A DNA stretch of 64,000 nucleotides from Desulfovibrio sp. 86 (lineage in GTDB: Bacteria; Desulfobacterota; Desulfovibrionia; Desulfovibrionales; Desulfovibrionaceae). Numbering within the stretch: the stretch's first letter is position 1; each line of letters opens with the position of its first letter. Positions 34,919-44,702 of the stretch are shown here, in pieces. Made by a program: the position numbers and the translations under genes. The notes under the pieces were generated by a model that worked only from the letters and a program-made list of their open reading frames with translations, searched no databases and was not told where the DNA came from. Location of the stretch: NCBI RefSeq assembly GCF_902702915.1, contig NZ_LR738849.1, positions 434,001-498,000 on the forward strand. Direction: 5' to 3'.

Positions 34919-36130
34919 CTAGGCCTTGCGCCTGAACATCCATACGGCCACGCTCACTGTCACAATGCTGATGCAGGTGATCTTGCCCAGGCTGACAGCC
35001 GCTGCGGCCACGGTTATGTCTTTAAGAAAAACGCCCTGAATGATGGTCGTAAAGTGCCGCAACGGGTTCAACTGGCTGGCGTGCTGCAAAAAAACCGGCA
35101 TGTTCATGATGGGCGTCACGCCTCCCGAAATGAGTATGCAGGGCACCCCCACGGTAAACGCGCCCAGAAAGGCCTGCTGCTGCGTGGCCGACAGGGAGGA
35201 CACCATAAGTCCCACCCCGCCCGAAGCCGCCGCGAACACCAGCATGGCCAGATAGAGCAGCACCACGGAGCCTGTGAAGGGCACGCCGAAGCCCAGTACC
35301 GATATGACCAGAAATATGGTTCCGTGCACCATGCCCACAAGACAGCCCGGCACAAGTTTGGCCAGGGCAATTTCTGTGGGTATGGCGGGCGACACCAGCA
35401 GTTGGTCAAACGTGCCCACCTCGCGCTCGCGCGCCACTGAAAGCCCCGTAACCACCAGCCCCAGCATGAAGCTCAGCATGCCAATGAGGTTGGGCAGAAA
35501 AAACCACTGAAATTCCAGATTGGGATTGAACCAGCAGCGCATGCGTATGTCCAGCCGGGGCACTTCTGCGGCAGCGCTTTGCATGACCTGGCCGCGTGGC
35601 GTGGCAGCCGCCACCTGGGCCACGATGCGCTCGAAATAATAGGCAGCGATCTGCGCGGCATTGGAGCGCCGCCCGTCCAGAATAACCTGGGCCTGCGCCG
35701 GTTCGCCCTTTTCGATATGTCTCGAAAATTCCTCGTCAAAAACCAGCACAAAAAGCGCCCGTTGCCGATCCGCCACTGGGCGTATCTGCCCTTCTCCCTG
35801 CAAATGGGTCACGCTGCGAAAGGTGGGCGATCCCTCAAGGGCGTGTATGATGTCCCTGCTCCAGCGCCCGCTGTCGTGATTCAGCACGGCCACATCCACA
35901 TTGCGCACCTCCATGGTGGCAGCCCAGCCAAAGATGACGATCTGCATAAGCGGGGGCACGATGATAAGAAGGCGCGAAACCTTGTTGCACAAAAGAACCA
36001 GCAGTTCCTTGCGCACAATAATGGCCATGCGGCGCAGGTTCAGGCGGGGGAATAACTGGCTCAGACGAGCCGCCCCTCTTGCAACCAAGCCCCTGCCCGC
36101 AGTGGAAGCCCCCCCCAGACGCCGCGCCAT
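34919..36130 (-). CDS. ABC-2 type multidrug export permease, second subunit
   Basis: A 403-residue permease. I chose the ATG at 36130, which overlaps the stop of the upstream permease in ATGA; the frame opens at 36229. It has one N-terminal helix, a large periplasmic domain (about 75-200) and five C-terminal helices ending with GVTPIMNMPVFLQHASQLNPLRH, a typical ABC-2 pattern. It matches the YhhJ-like permeases that work with RbbA-like fused ATPases. The stop codon TAG coincides with the start of a TAGGGCA repeat end. Confidence 0.88.
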   Translation of the reverse strand: MARRLGGASTAGRGLVARGAARLSQLFPRLNLRRMAIIVRKELLVLLCNKVSRLLIIVPPLMQIVIFGWAATMEVRNVDVAVLNHDSGRWSRDIIHALEGSPTFRSVTHLQGEGQIRPVADRQRALFVLVFDEEFSRHIEKGEPAQAQVILDGRRSNAAQIAAYYFERIVAQVAAATPRGQVMQSAAAEVPRLDIRMRCWFNPNLEFQWFFLPNLIGMLSFMLGLVVTGLSVAREREVGTFDQLLVSPAIPTEIALAKLVPGCLVGMVHGTIFLVISVLGFGVPFTGSVVLLYLAMLVFAAASGGVGLMVSSLSATQQQAFLGAFTVGVPCILISGGVTPIMNMPVFLQHASQLNPLRHFTTIIQGVFLKDITVAAAAVSLGKITCISIVTVSVAVWMFRRKA

Positions 36131-37257
36131 CACACATCCAGCCTTTTGACGAGGTTTTTGTACACCAGCCCGAGCAATATGGCGGCCAGCAGGCCCATAA
36201 AAGCCAGACTGGGGCCGAAAATCGCCCAAACGTCGCCCGTAAGAAAAATGGTGCGCAGACAGGTGTTGAAGTAGCTGGCGGGCAGCAGCCTGGTAATGGC
36301 CTGAAGCACAGGAGGCATGCTGTTGATGTCAAAAACAAAACCCGACAGCAGCAGGGCGGGCAAAAAACCGGAAAACAGTCCGGCCTCCGCAGCCACAAGT
36401 TGCCCGCGCAAACTGACGGAAATAAGCAGCCCCTGCCCAAGCGCGCTGAGCATAAATACAGAGGATAACAGCAGCAATATCCACAACGAGCCGCGAAACG
36501 GCACGGCAAAGAGCAGCACCGCCGCTGTGGCGCACAGGGCCATGCTGAACATGCCCATGCAGAAATAGGGAATGAGCTTGCCCAGCAAAAGCTGCATGCG
36601 GCTCACAGGCGTGGCGAACATGGCCTCCATGGTGCCCCTCTCCCACTCGCGGGCAAAAACCAGTGAGGTCAGCAGGGTTCCGATGAGCGTCATGATGACC
36701 GTAATGGCCCCCGGCACCAGAAACTGCACGCTCTTGGCCGCCGGGTTGAACCAGAAGCGGGGTTGGACGATTATGGGCGGTTCGGCCGCCACGCCGCCGG
36801 GCAGGGCCGTGGTCTGCCACCTGGTCACAAGACCCTGGCTGTAACTCTGGATATACTGGGCCGTATTGGGTTCCGAACCGTCCACCAGCACCTGCAGCTC
36901 ACCCACGCCGCCGCGCTCCAGCGCCGCGTCGAAATCCTGCCTGAACACCAGAATCCCCTGCACTTCTGAGTCGCGCATGAGGCGGGCGGCCTCGTCCATG
37001 CCGCTGACCCCGCGCGTGGAAAACCAGGGGGAATGCGCAAAGTCCGCCGCGAGATCAAGGGAATGTCTGCCGCCGCTTTCATTGAGCACCGCAAGACGCA
37101 GTATTCCCGCATCCAGCGTGATGCCGTACCCGAACAGCAGCAGAAAGACAAAAGGCAGAACCCCGGCCACCAGATAGGAGGACGGGTCGCGCACGATCTG
37201 CTGAAACTCCTTGCGGACAAGAGCAAGCAGTTGTCGGAGCCAGAGGTTTTGCTTCAT
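36130..37257 (-). CDS. ABC-2 type multidrug export permease, first subunit
   Basis: A 375-residue permease with the same plan as the downstream gene: N-terminal helix, periplasmic domain, and a membrane bundle that includes LTSLVFAREWERGTMEAMFATPV and FDINSMPPVLQAITRLLPASYF. With its partner it forms the membrane channel for a drug or lipid export pump. It is translationally coupled to the next gene. The ATPase lies 355 bp upstream, across a repeat element. Confidence 0.88.
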   Translation of the reverse strand: MKQNLWLRQLLALVRKEFQQIVRDPSSYLVAGVLPFVFLLLFGYGITLDAGILRLAVLNESGGRHSLDLAADFAHSPWFSTRGVSGMDEAARLMRDSEVQGILVFRQDFDAALERGGVGELQVLVDGSEPNTAQYIQSYSQGLVTRWQTTALPGGVAAEPPIIVQPRFWFNPAAKSVQFLVPGAITVIMTLIGTLLTSLVFAREWERGTMEAMFATPVSRMQLLLGKLIPYFCMGMFSMALCATAAVLLFAVPFRGSLWILLLLSSVFMLSALGQGLLISVSLRGQLVAAEAGLFSGFLPALLLSGFVFDINSMPPVLQAITRLLPASYFNTCLRTIFLTGDVWAIFGPSLAFMGLLAAILLGLVYKNLVKRLDV

Positions 37258-37270
37258 ATGCCTTTTACCC

Positions 37271-37542
37271 TAGAGCATTTTGCTTTTGAAACACTCCCTG
37301 TTTCAACGCATCATTCTGGCGAAAAACGTGGTTTGCGCCAGCCATCAGCAGGCTGCTCGCTCTATTAACAATTGCTGTCTTAATCCGTAGCTTCCTTCGT
37401 CGCAACGGCTAAAGCTCGCCAGAATCCACGCCACTTCGTGGCGGCTGCCGCCTTCGCGTCAGCAGAGCAATTTCAAGCGGCAGCCGTTAGGCGACGAAGA
37501 AGCCTTACGGATGGCGACAGCATCGCTAGTGAACTTGCTCTA
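37271..37542. repeat. Family B element between ATPase and permease genes
   Basis: Bounded by TAGAGCA (37271) and TGCTCTA (ending 37542). Inside are an imperfect long inverted repeat (CCGTAGCTTCCTTCGTCGC... / ...GCGACGAAGAAGCCTTACGG, about 37388-37510) and the hairpin CGCCAC/GTGGCG. It occupies most of the 355-bp gap 37258-37612 inside an otherwise tight operon. Confidence 0.65.
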
Positions 37543-37612
37543 AAAACAAAGGGCGGTGCCGCGCCTTGGGGCAGCGCGGACATTCCAGTATCGCGCCAGT
37601 ATGGCGCATGCC

Positions 37613-39562
37613 CTACTGGGGATGCTGCCTGTCATACTCTTCAATACTGGCGATAAAGGCCTCCTCCAGCGTGGGGTCTTCCACTGTTTTACAGGAGGCC
37701 TTGAGTTCGTCGGGCGTGCCCATATGGATCATGGCCCCACGGTAGATGAGAGCTATGCGGTCGCAGTATTCGGCTTCTTCCATAAAGTGCGTTGTGACCA
37801 GAACGGCCGCTCCGGCTGTGGTCATGGCCGAAATATGCTTCCAGAAGTCACGGCGGGTGCGGGCGTCCACGCCGGAGGTGGGCTCGTCCAGAAAAAGCAC
37901 GGGCGGCTCGTGCAGTGTGGCGCACAAGAGGGCCAGGCGCTGCTTCTGGCCCAGAGGCAGGTCAGCGGTGCGGCTGTGCAAAAAATCCTGCAACTCAAGG
38001 GCCCCGGCCAGCACGGGCAAAAGTTCGTCACGCCGCTGACGGCTCAGACCGTACAGTTCCGCAAATATTTTTATGTTTTCCGTCACCGGAATGTCGGGGT
38101 ACAAAGAAAACTTCTGCGCCATGTAGCCCAGGCGGGCGCGGGCATTGCTGCCCGCCGTGAGCAGATCCATGCCCGCAACCGCGCACTGGCCCGATGTGGG
38201 CCGTGAAAGACCGCAAAGCATGCGAAAGGTGGTGGATTTGCCCGCCCCGTTGGGGCCAAGAAGGCCGAAAATCTCGCCGGGCCGCACGGAAAAACTGATG
38301 TCGCGCGCGGCGGTAAAGTCGCCGAATTTTTTGGTGAGGCTGCTGGCTTCGATGCTTGGTGAGGGCTGGGACTCTGCCGGGGCGTCACCCCCCGCGCCGG
38401 GTGCGGAGCCAGCCAGCGCTCCAGCAGGGCCAGCCAGCGCGCCTGCGGAGCAAGACTGTGCGCCTGCCGAATGGGCCGGATCAGGCTCTGCACCGGGCAC
38501 GCCAGCCCTTGCGCCGGACGAGTCCGCCGAGCCGGGAGCGCCGGATACTCCTGACGCGCCGGAGCCGTTTATCGCATACAGCCTGCCGTATGGCGAAGGA
38601 TTCTGGTTGATGCCGCCCACAGCGCTCATATAGGCGTCTTCAAAACGCGGTGACACGGGTTCGCCGCCTTTTTCCCGAACATCGCGTCCCAACTCCGGGG
38701 AAGCGTCTCTGGCCAGCACCAGGCGGATACGGCTGCCCTGAACAAGGGCGTCCTCAATACCGGGGCGCATACTCCAGATGGCCAGCTCCCGCCGGTGGGC
38801 TCCTGCGGGCGTTTTAAGCAGAAAAACCCTGTCCCGCGCCCTGTCCGTGAATTCCTGCGGGGCACCGGAATAAAGAACCCCGCCCTTGTCCAGAACAACC
38901 ACCTGCGGGCAGCGTTCGGCTTCATCCAGATAGGCTGTGGCCCAGATCACGGTCATGCCGTCGCGACTCAGATCCTGCACCATCCGCCACAGTTCGCGGC
39001 GCGACTGCGGGTCCACGCCCACGCCCGGCTCGTCCAGCAGCAACAGGCGGGGCGACCCCAGGAGCGCGCAGGCAATGCCAAGCTTTTGCTTCATGCCGCC
39101 AGAAAGACGCCCGGCCAGCCTGTCCGTAAAGGGAGCCAGCGACGTGAACTCGAGAAGGCGGTCAAAAAGCTCCTGGCGGGCCTGCCCTTCCAGCCCGCGC
39201 AAACTGGCGTGCAAACGCAGGTTGCCCATGACGGTGATGTCTTCGTACAGGCCGAAGCGTTGCGGCATATATCCGATGCTGTTGGCGCTTTCGCTCAAAA
39301 GTTTGTCTGGGGCTTTGCCAAAAACGCGCACCTCGCCGCTCGTTGGAAGCATGAGCCCCGCGAGGATGCGCATAAGGGTGGTTTTGCCAGCCGCATCCGG
39401 CCCCACAAGTCCGGTTATGCGCCCGGCGGGCACAGTGGCCGAAACGCCGCTCAGCGCTGTTACGAGGTGGGCGCCCTTGCCGAAAGTCATGCCCAGATCA
39501 CGCAGTTGTACGGCCGCTTCACCCTCGGAGGAAGGGTTTTGAACCGCTGTGGCCACGCTCAT
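37613..39562 (-). CDS. Fused double ABC ATPase (RbbA-like)
   Basis: A 649-residue protein with two ATPase domains. The first (about 15-240) has Walker A GPDAAGKTT, signature LSGGMKQKLGIA and Walker B LLLLDEPGVGVDP. The second (about 405-640) has GPNGAGKST, the degenerate signature LPLGQKQRLALL and LFLDEPTSGVDA. Between them is an Ala/Gly/Ser/Pro linker of ~70 residues rich in SAG-type repeats. Such fused ATPases occur with an HlyD-like protein and ABC-2 permeases in YhiI-RbbA-YhhJ type exporters, exactly the neighbours here. The start overlaps the stop of the HlyD gene by 4 bp. The exported compound is unknown. Confidence 0.9.
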   Translation of the reverse strand: MSVATAVQNPSSEGEAAVQLRDLGMTFGKGAHLVTALSGVSATVPAGRITGLVGPDAAGKTTLMRILAGLMLPTSGEVRVFGKAPDKLLSESANSIGYMPQRFGLYEDITVMGNLRLHASLRGLEGQARQELFDRLLEFTSLAPFTDRLAGRLSGGMKQKLGIACALLGSPRLLLLDEPGVGVDPQSRRELWRMVQDLSRDGMTVIWATAYLDEAERCPQVVVLDKGGVLYSGAPQEFTDRARDRVFLLKTPAGAHRRELAIWSMRPGIEDALVQGSRIRLVLARDASPELGRDVREKGGEPVSPRFEDAYMSAVGGINQNPSPYGRLYAINGSGASGVSGAPGSADSSGARAGVPGAEPDPAHSAGAQSCSAGALAGPAGALAGSAPGAGGDAPAESQPSPSIEASSLTKKFGDFTAARDISFSVRPGEIFGLLGPNGAGKSTTFRMLCGLSRPTSGQCAVAGMDLLTAGSNARARLGYMAQKFSLYPDIPVTENIKIFAELYGLSRQRRDELLPVLAGALELQDFLHSRTADLPLGQKQRLALLCATLHEPPVLFLDEPTSGVDARTRRDFWKHISAMTTAGAAVLVTTHFMEEAEYCDRIALIYRGAMIHMGTPDELKASCKTVEDPTLEEAFIASIEEYDRQHPQ

Positions 39563-40557
39563 GATCCGGCGGCCTCGTCAACAACAATGGTGACGGGCAT
39601 GCCCTGTCGCATGAGGTTTTCAGGGTCAGCGACCTGCACCCGCAGGCGGTACACCAGCGCGGTGCGCACCTCGCGTGTTTCCACGGTTTTGGGCGTGAAT
39701 TCCGCCGTGGGAGAAATAAAACCCACTGTGCCGGGAAAACTTTTGCCCGGAGCCGCATCCACCATGACGCGCACAGCCATGCCCGGCTTGATGCGCCCCA
39801 GGTTCGGCTCGTCCACATAGGCACGCAGCCAGACCGGATCCGTGAGGGTCAGCGTATATACCGTCTGCCCCTCCTGCACAATGGCTCCGGCCTCGCGGGC
39901 GCGGGTGAGCACAATGCCCTTTTGCGGAGCGGCAAGCACGCTGTCGTGCAGCCGTATTTCCACCCGCTTCAGGGCGGCTTCCGCGCCAGCCACGGCGGCG
40001 CGCTGCGCCAGCACGTCCTCTTCCCTGTAGCCGGAAAGCAGCATATCCAGCTGATCCTGGGCAGAACGGAGCTTTGCCGCCGTTTCGCGCGATTGGGCAC
40101 GGGCATTGTCCAGCTCTTTCTGGGAAATGGCGTTGGAAGAACGCATGGCTGCGACGCGGCGCAGATTGATGGCGGCATTTTCAGACAGGGCCGTGGCCGC
40201 GTTTACCGCAGCCCTGGCCTGGGCAATCTCCTCAACCCGGTACCCGCGCTCAAGGCGGGCCAGAGCGGCCTTTTCGCCCTCAAGACGGGCAGCGGTCTCA
40301 TCCCGCTGCTGGGTCAGCAGATCAGCGTCCAGTCTGGCCAGAGCCTGCCCTTCGGCCACGCTGTCGCCCTCATCCACCAGCACTTCGGCTATGCGCCCGC
40401 CAACGCGAAAGGCCAGGTCTACCTGGCGGATATCGACATTGCCGTATAGCGTAAGGCTGCCAGAGTGTCGGCCGTCCAGCCAGCGCCACAAAAAAAGGGC
40501 TGCCAGCACCAGAACCGCCACGGCAGCCACACTCACAACCTTGCGAGAAGTTTGCAT
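39559..40557 (-). CDS. HlyD-family periplasmic adaptor of ABC exporter
   Basis: A 332-residue membrane-fusion protein: an N-terminal membrane anchor (VVSVAAVAVLVLAALFLW), a lipoyl-like half (NVDIRQVDLAFRVGGRIAEVLVDEGDSVAEGQALARLD), a coiled coil (about 85-200, Ala/Arg/Glu-rich), the second lipoyl half (GIVLTRAREAGAIVQEGQTVY) and a beta-barrel domain. It corresponds to YhiI and links the ABC-2 permeases to the outer membrane. It is the first gene of the exporter operon. Confidence 0.92.
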   Translation of the reverse strand: MQTSRKVVSVAAVAVLVLAALFLWRWLDGRHSGSLTLYGNVDIRQVDLAFRVGGRIAEVLVDEGDSVAEGQALARLDADLLTQQRDETAARLEGEKAALARLERGYRVEEIAQARAAVNAATALSENAAINLRRVAAMRSSNAISQKELDNARAQSRETAAKLRSAQDQLDMLLSGYREEDVLAQRAAVAGAEAALKRVEIRLHDSVLAAPQKGIVLTRAREAGAIVQEGQTVYTLTLTDPVWLRAYVDEPNLGRIKPGMAVRVMVDAAPGKSFPGTVGFISPTAEFTPKTVETREVRTALVYRLRVQVADPENLMRQGMPVTIVVDEAAGS

Positions 40558-40573
40558 GGGCCTCCCGATCCTT

Positions 40574-40726
40574 TAGAGCATTTTCGCATTGAGAATAGAA
40601 TATCCATTCTCGCGGTAGCCGTTGCCCGCTTCGCGCTTAATAGCGCAAATAAATAGCGCTTACGTCTCGCTATGAGCACTTGCTCCCGCAGTCGTCAGAG
40701 CAATTTCAACATGAAAATGCTTTATG
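40574..40726. repeat. Family B element upstream of the exporter operon
   Basis: Starts TAGAGCATTTTCGCATTGAG and contains the hairpin GAGAATA/TATCCATTCTC (40591-40611), then AGAGCAATTTCAACATGAAA (from 40697). The rest of the 357-bp gap (40558-40914) between exporter and catalase contains no gene. Confidence 0.55.
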
Positions 40727-40914
40727 TTCGGCCGCCGCATACCACGTAAAGCGACCTGTACAAAACATACCCAGTGCCGCGCGCCTTGTCCACAGCGTTG
40801 CACATGAACGGCACCATAACGAGCCGCCCCCGGCATTGCTGCCGGGGGCGGAATTGGGGCGTATACAGACCTGTGAGGCTCAAGGGCAGGCAGAGGGCGC
40901 TTGACCCTCAGTTA

Positions 40915-42372
40915 TCATATTTCAGAAGGATCGATGCCGCAGGCGCGGGCAACACCCGCTCCATACGCCGGGTCGGCCTTGGCGCAGTTACGGATATGCC
41001 GCAGTTTGATCATCTTGGGCGCGTCGCCCAGCTGACGGGCAGTATTACCGAAAAGGGCTTCCTGCTGTTCGGGCGTCATAAGGCGGAAGAGCTTGCCGGG
41101 CTGTTCGTAATAATCCTTATCATCGCAGGGATACGACCAGTGATCGGCGTCGCCGTTGATCTTGAGCGGCGGCTCGGCCGCACCCGGCTGTTCCTGCCAC
41201 GCGCCGTAACTATTGGGTTCATAATTGGTATGGCCGCCGTAGTTGCCGTCCACCCGCATCTGACCGTCGCGGTGGTAGCTATGGAAGGGGCAGCGGGCCT
41301 TGTTAACCGGAATGAGATGATGGTTCACGCCCAGACGGTAGCGCTGCGCATCCCCGTAGGAGAACAGGCGCCCCTGGAGCATCTTGTCCGGCGAAAAACC
41401 TATGCCGGGCACGATGTTGGCGGGGTTAAAGGCTGCCTGTTCCACTTCTGCGAAGTAATTTTCGGGATTGCGGTTCAGTTCCATCACGCCCACTTCGTGC
41501 ATGGGCACGTCCTTGTGGTACCAGACTTTGGTAAGGTCAAAGGGATGGTAGGGCAGCTTTTCGGCGTCAAGCTCTGGCATGACCTGCACAAAGAGTTTCC
41601 AGCGGGGGAAATCGCCCTTTGCGATATGTTCGAACAGGTCGCGCTGATTGCTGTCGCGATCACGCCCGATAATCTCCTGGGCTTCGGCGTCTGTGAGGTT
41701 TTTAATGCCCTGCTGGGTCTTGAAATGAAACTTGACCCAGAAGCGTTCATTCTTGGCGTTGATGAAACTGAAGGTATGGCTGCCAAAACCGTGCATGTGC
41801 CGGAATGAGGCCGGGATGCCACGGTCGCTCATGACCACGGTGACCTGATGCAGGGCTTCGGGCAGGAGAGACCAGAAGTCCCAGTTATCTTGGGCGCTGT
41901 GCATGTTGGTGTGCGGATTGCGCTTCACCACATGGTTAAGGTCGGGAAATTTGAGGGGGTCACGCAGGAAGAAGACAGGGGTATTGTTGCCTACAAGGTC
42001 AAAGTTGCCTTCATCAGTATAGAATTTGATGGCAAAACCGCGAATGTCGCGCTCGGCGTCGGCCGCGCCGCGCTCGCCAGCCACGGTGGAGAAACGAACA
42101 AAGAGATCAGTTTTTTTGCCTACCTGAGAAAAGAGCGAAGCCTTGGTAAAACGCGTTATGTCGTGGGTGACTGTAAACGTGCCGTAGGCTCCCGATCCCT
42201 TGGCGTGCATGCGCCTTTCCGGGATGACTTCGCGGTCGAAATGGGCCAGCTTTTCAAGAAACCATACATCCTGCAAAAGCATGGGCCCACGCGGCCCGGC
42301 GGTGAGAACCCTGTTGTTGTCGGCCACCGGCGCACCGGCATTGTTGGTGAGTTTGTTTTGATCGTTCGGCAT
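40915..42372 (-). CDS. katA: Monofunctional haem catalase
   Basis: A 485-residue small-subunit catalase. The catalytic histidine lies in [14 protein letters not shown] (about residues 53-66), the distal asparagine region is in [15 protein letters not shown], and the haem-ligand tyrosine lies in [14 protein letters not shown] (about 338-351). Length and motifs fit clade 3 enzymes. It breaks down H2O2 and protects an anaerobe exposed to air. A perfect 23-bp palindrome of the PerR/Fur type lies 87 bp upstream, which suggests peroxide control. The gene is monocistronic. Confidence 0.96.
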   Translation of the reverse strand: MPNDQNKLTNNAGAPVADNNRVLTAGPRGPMLLQDVWFLEKLAHFDREVIPERRMHAKGSGAYGTFTVTHDITRFTKASLFSQVGKKTDLFVRFSTVAGERGAADAERDIRGFAIKFYTDEGNFDLVGNNTPVFFLRDPLKFPDLNHVVKRNPHTNMHSAQDNWDFWSLLPEALHQVTVVMSDRGIPASFRHMHGFGSHTFSFINAKNERFWVKFHFKTQQGIKNLTDAEAQEIIGRDRDSNQRDLFEHIAKGDFPRWKLFVQVMPELDAEKLPYHPFDLTKVWYHKDVPMHEVGVMELNRNPENYFAEVEQAAFNPANIVPGIGFSPDKMLQGRLFSYGDAQRYRLGVNHHLIPVNKARCPFHSYHRDGQMRVDGNYGGHTNYEPNSYGAWQEQPGAAEPPLKINGDADHWSYPCDDKDYYEQPGKLFRLMTPEQQEALFGNTARQLGDAPKMIKLRHIRNCAKADPAYGAGVARACGIDPSEI

Positions 42373-42458
42373 TGTGGTCTTCTCCTTGGTTTGTCTGTGC
42401 GGGCCAAGGGGCGCTACTGCCTGCCCTGCCCAGACGATGACACGGAAAGAGCCTATTG

Positions 42459-42481
42459 TAAATAGTAATTATTACTATTTA
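42459..42481. promoter_or_regulatory. PerR/Fur-like operator upstream of catalase
   Basis: A perfect 11-1-11 palindrome TAAATAGTAAT-T-ATTACTATTTA. It resembles PerR boxes (TTATAAT-N-ATTATAA) and lies between the divergent-facing ends of katA (start 42372) and the SPOR gene (end 42530). Binding by PerR is inferred from sequence and from the regulated gene. Confidence 0.65.
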
Positions 42482-42529
42482 TCAACAATCCTTTAAACCT
42501 CCTCAAACTCCTTGAACTTTATGGATAAA

Positions 42530-43279
42530 CTATTGCTTGACCGGTGTCTTACTGCGTAAAATGGGCTTGCCAAGGTTCAAACCTTCGCAGGCATGCGCCA
42601 CTTCCGCCGCTCTGGCCTCATTCCCTCTCAAGAGTACCAGGATAACCAGCAGTTTGCCCGACCGCTGCAAGCGCGTTCTCAGGCCGCGCCCTTCAAGGCG
42701 CTGCCGCAGGCTGTCAACGCTCTCTTCATCCTTGAAAGCTCCAACCTGAAACACGTAATCAAACATATCGCCCACGGGCTGCAGGCTGTTCAGCACCACG
42801 GGGTGGTTTTTCTGGGGCTGCGCAGCTTGCCCCGCGTTTGCGCCCGCTGCGGGCGCCGTTGCGGGCGCGTTTGCCTGTGGACGCTGCCCGGCCGCCTGCG
42901 CCGCCGGAGTCCCGACAGGCTGCATGGCTGCAGCGGCGGGAGTGCGCGCCTGAGGCCCGTCAGTCATGCCTGGCGGCAGGCTTTCGCCACGCAGCACGCG
43001 GGCGAAACGCAGTTCTTCGGCGGCAAGAATTTTTTGCTTGGGAACGTCCTCTTCCGCCGGTTCCACGACAACACCTTTTTTCAGCGCGCCACCGGCTATA
43101 CCGACCTGCGCCGGATGCCCCCGCCAGTAGGCTCTGCCGCTCATGACGCCGCCCACATAGGCAAGCGCTATGGCCGCCACAACAAGAAAACAGGCCGCCA
43201 GCAGCGAAGAGGGCCGCAGACACAGGCTTTTGGGAGAGTCTTGCTGGTCTGACGGAGAGTTACGTGACGCTGGAGGCAT
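42530..43279 (-). CDS. SPOR-domain membrane protein
   Basis: A 249-residue protein with a cytoplasmic N-terminus, one membrane helix (about 25-47, LLAACFLVVAAIALAYVGGV), an Ala/Pro/Gln-rich periplasmic linker (about 110-165) and a C-terminal SPOR domain (YVFQVGAFKDEESVDSLRQR...LGKP). SPOR domains bind denuded peptidoglycan, often at the division septum, so a cell-envelope or division role (FtsN/DamX-like) is likely. No division partners are next to it. Confidence 0.85.
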   Translation of the reverse strand: MPPASRNSPSDQQDSPKSLCLRPSSLLAACFLVVAAIALAYVGGVMSGRAYWRGHPAQVGIAGGALKKGVVVEPAEEDVPKQKILAAEELRFARVLRGESLPPGMTDGPQARTPAAAAMQPVGTPAAQAAGQRPQANAPATAPAAGANAGQAAQPQKNHPVVLNSLQPVGDMFDYVFQVGAFKDEESVDSLRQRLEGRGLRTRLQRSGKLLVILVLLRGNEARAAEVAHACEGLNLGKPILRSKTPVKQ

Positions 43280-43462
43280 GATTTTTCCTTAATTTCACTG
43301 AATTATTTATATTTTTTATACGAATCTTTAAACCTGTCGTAACATAACAGGCACGGCTTCAAGCGTAAAGAGCGGCGGCAACGCGCTCGCGTCCCGACTT
43401 GCGGGCACGCCCCGCGCTCTGGTATATATTCTGTGTCTTACAAAGACATTGGGAGTACGCTC

Positions 43463-44446
43463 ATGACCATCAGCAATAGCTCACGGTGCAATCTGCCTCT
43501 GATTCTCGCCTGCCTCATGCTCTTTTTGTGGAGCGCCGCCTCTATGGCGGCAACGCCGCAAAATCTGTCCATCGTCAACCAGACAGGCGAAGATCTGCTC
43601 AATATCCACCTGCAAAAGGGCAAGGTCACGCAATTCATGCGTCTGGACATGACGCCCGGCAACAGCGAAGAAATTGAAAATCCCGGCGGCACGGCCGAGC
43701 TGCGTTTCGACACAGGGCTGGCCCTGTGGACGTTCAGCCGCGTTCCCCTGGGGCAGGCAAAAAGCCTGACCTTCGGCCCGCAGCCCGATACCCTGACCGT
43801 GGCAACGAGCAAGGGCGAGAGCCTCCAGTTTCGCGCCCGCATGCGCAGCCTGTTGCCGGATGAAAACAGCGGGCCGGTCTGCGCCCTGGATAAGTTTCGC
43901 CCCGGCATGCGCATGAAGGACGTGTGCGCCCTGCTGGACCAAAGCCCCCCGCATGACGACAATGACGCCGTGCTCACCAGCCTTGGTTTCGCGGGCATGG
44001 TGTGGGCGGCGCGTCTGCTGCCGGGCCAGGTGGAAAACGGCAAACCCGGCATTGCTCGCACAAAGGGGCCTGACCGCCTTGAGCATATGGAACTGCGCCG
44101 CAAGCTGGACGCCGCAACGCTGAACAAACTGCTGACAACCCTGTATGCGCAGGGCTACGCCCCGTGGCAGGCCGAACTGCCCGGCCTGGATATGAACTTT
44201 GTTGAAATGCCCAAGACAGATACGGCCAAGCACAAGGAAATACTGCAGCAAGTGCTGGACTACTTCATGTCTGCCGGTCAGGGCGAAGCCACAATTATGC
44301 TGGCCCCCGCGTCCATGCTGCCCACGCTGGCCGACGCCGACAAGCCGCAAAGCGATGTGCAGCTGTTTACGCTGACCCTGCGTCACAGCTCAAAAAACCT
44401 TGTGGTGGATGTGGCCGCGTATCGGGCCAGCGAAGGCGGCCGCTGA
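43463..44446 (+). CDS. Secreted protein of unknown function
   Basis: A 327-residue exported protein starting at 43463, with a signal peptide (LPLILACLMLFLWSAASMA-ATPQ). Residues ~25-120 contain beta-rich sequence (LSIVNQTGEDLLNIHLQKGK; AELRFDTGLALWTFSRVPLG), like a DUF-type periplasmic fold. The second half has KFRPGMRMKDVCALLDQSP and is more helical. No catalytic motif was recognised. The gene is followed by a strong terminator and stands alone. Confidence 0.65.
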   Translation: MTISNSSRCNLPLILACLMLFLWSAASMAATPQNLSIVNQTGEDLLNIHLQKGKVTQFMRLDMTPGNSEEIENPGGTAELRFDTGLALWTFSRVPLGQAKSLTFGPQPDTLTVATSKGESLQFRARMRSLLPDENSGPVCALDKFRPGMRMKDVCALLDQSPPHDDNDAVLTSLGFAGMVWAARLLPGQVENGKPGIARTKGPDRLEHMELRRKLDAATLNKLLTTLYAQGYAPWQAELPGLDMNFVEMPKTDTAKHKEILQQVLDYFMSAGQGEATIMLAPASMLPTLADADKPQSDVQLFTLTLRHSSKNLVVDVAAYRASEGGR

Positions 44447-44486
44447 TCCGGCTCTTTGGCTGCAAATGGTTCATGAAGATGCATAC

Positions 44487-44525
44487 AAAAAACCCGGCCC
44501 GGATAAATCCGGGCCGGGTTTTTAT
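44487..44525 (+). terminator. Terminator after the 43.4-kb gene
   Basis: Near-perfect stem AACCCGGCCCGGAT / ATCCGGGCCGGGTT with flanking A and T runs, so it can work in both directions. Confidence 0.92.
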
Positions 44526-44598
44526 CTGAAACTGACTGGATGAAATACTATCCCCGCTTCAGTTCACAGCACACGTTGTACTGTCCTAAAACACACTA

Positions 44599-44692
44599 AG
44601 AGTTTTAGGGGGTGGGGGCGTGGGGGAGGAGACCCTTTTGCAAAAGGGTCCCTCCCCCACAAAATATCTCTCCCCCACAAAGCATTTCAAAA
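44599..44692 (-). repeat. Family A palindromic repeat, copy 5 (reverse)
   Basis: Same unit as the other copies, here in reverse orientation: AGTTTTAGGGGGTGGGGGCG on the left, then the hairpin, then a partly duplicated TCCCCCACAAA end. It lies just downstream of the minus-strand hypB, so in gene orientation it is again 3' of its gene. Confidence 0.85.
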
Positions 44693-44702
44693 TAACATTG
44701 CC

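Noticed and set aside
40774..41808. Plus-strand frame of 344 residues opposite katA
   Set aside because: It is antisense to a clear catalase in a GC-rich genome where such frames are common.
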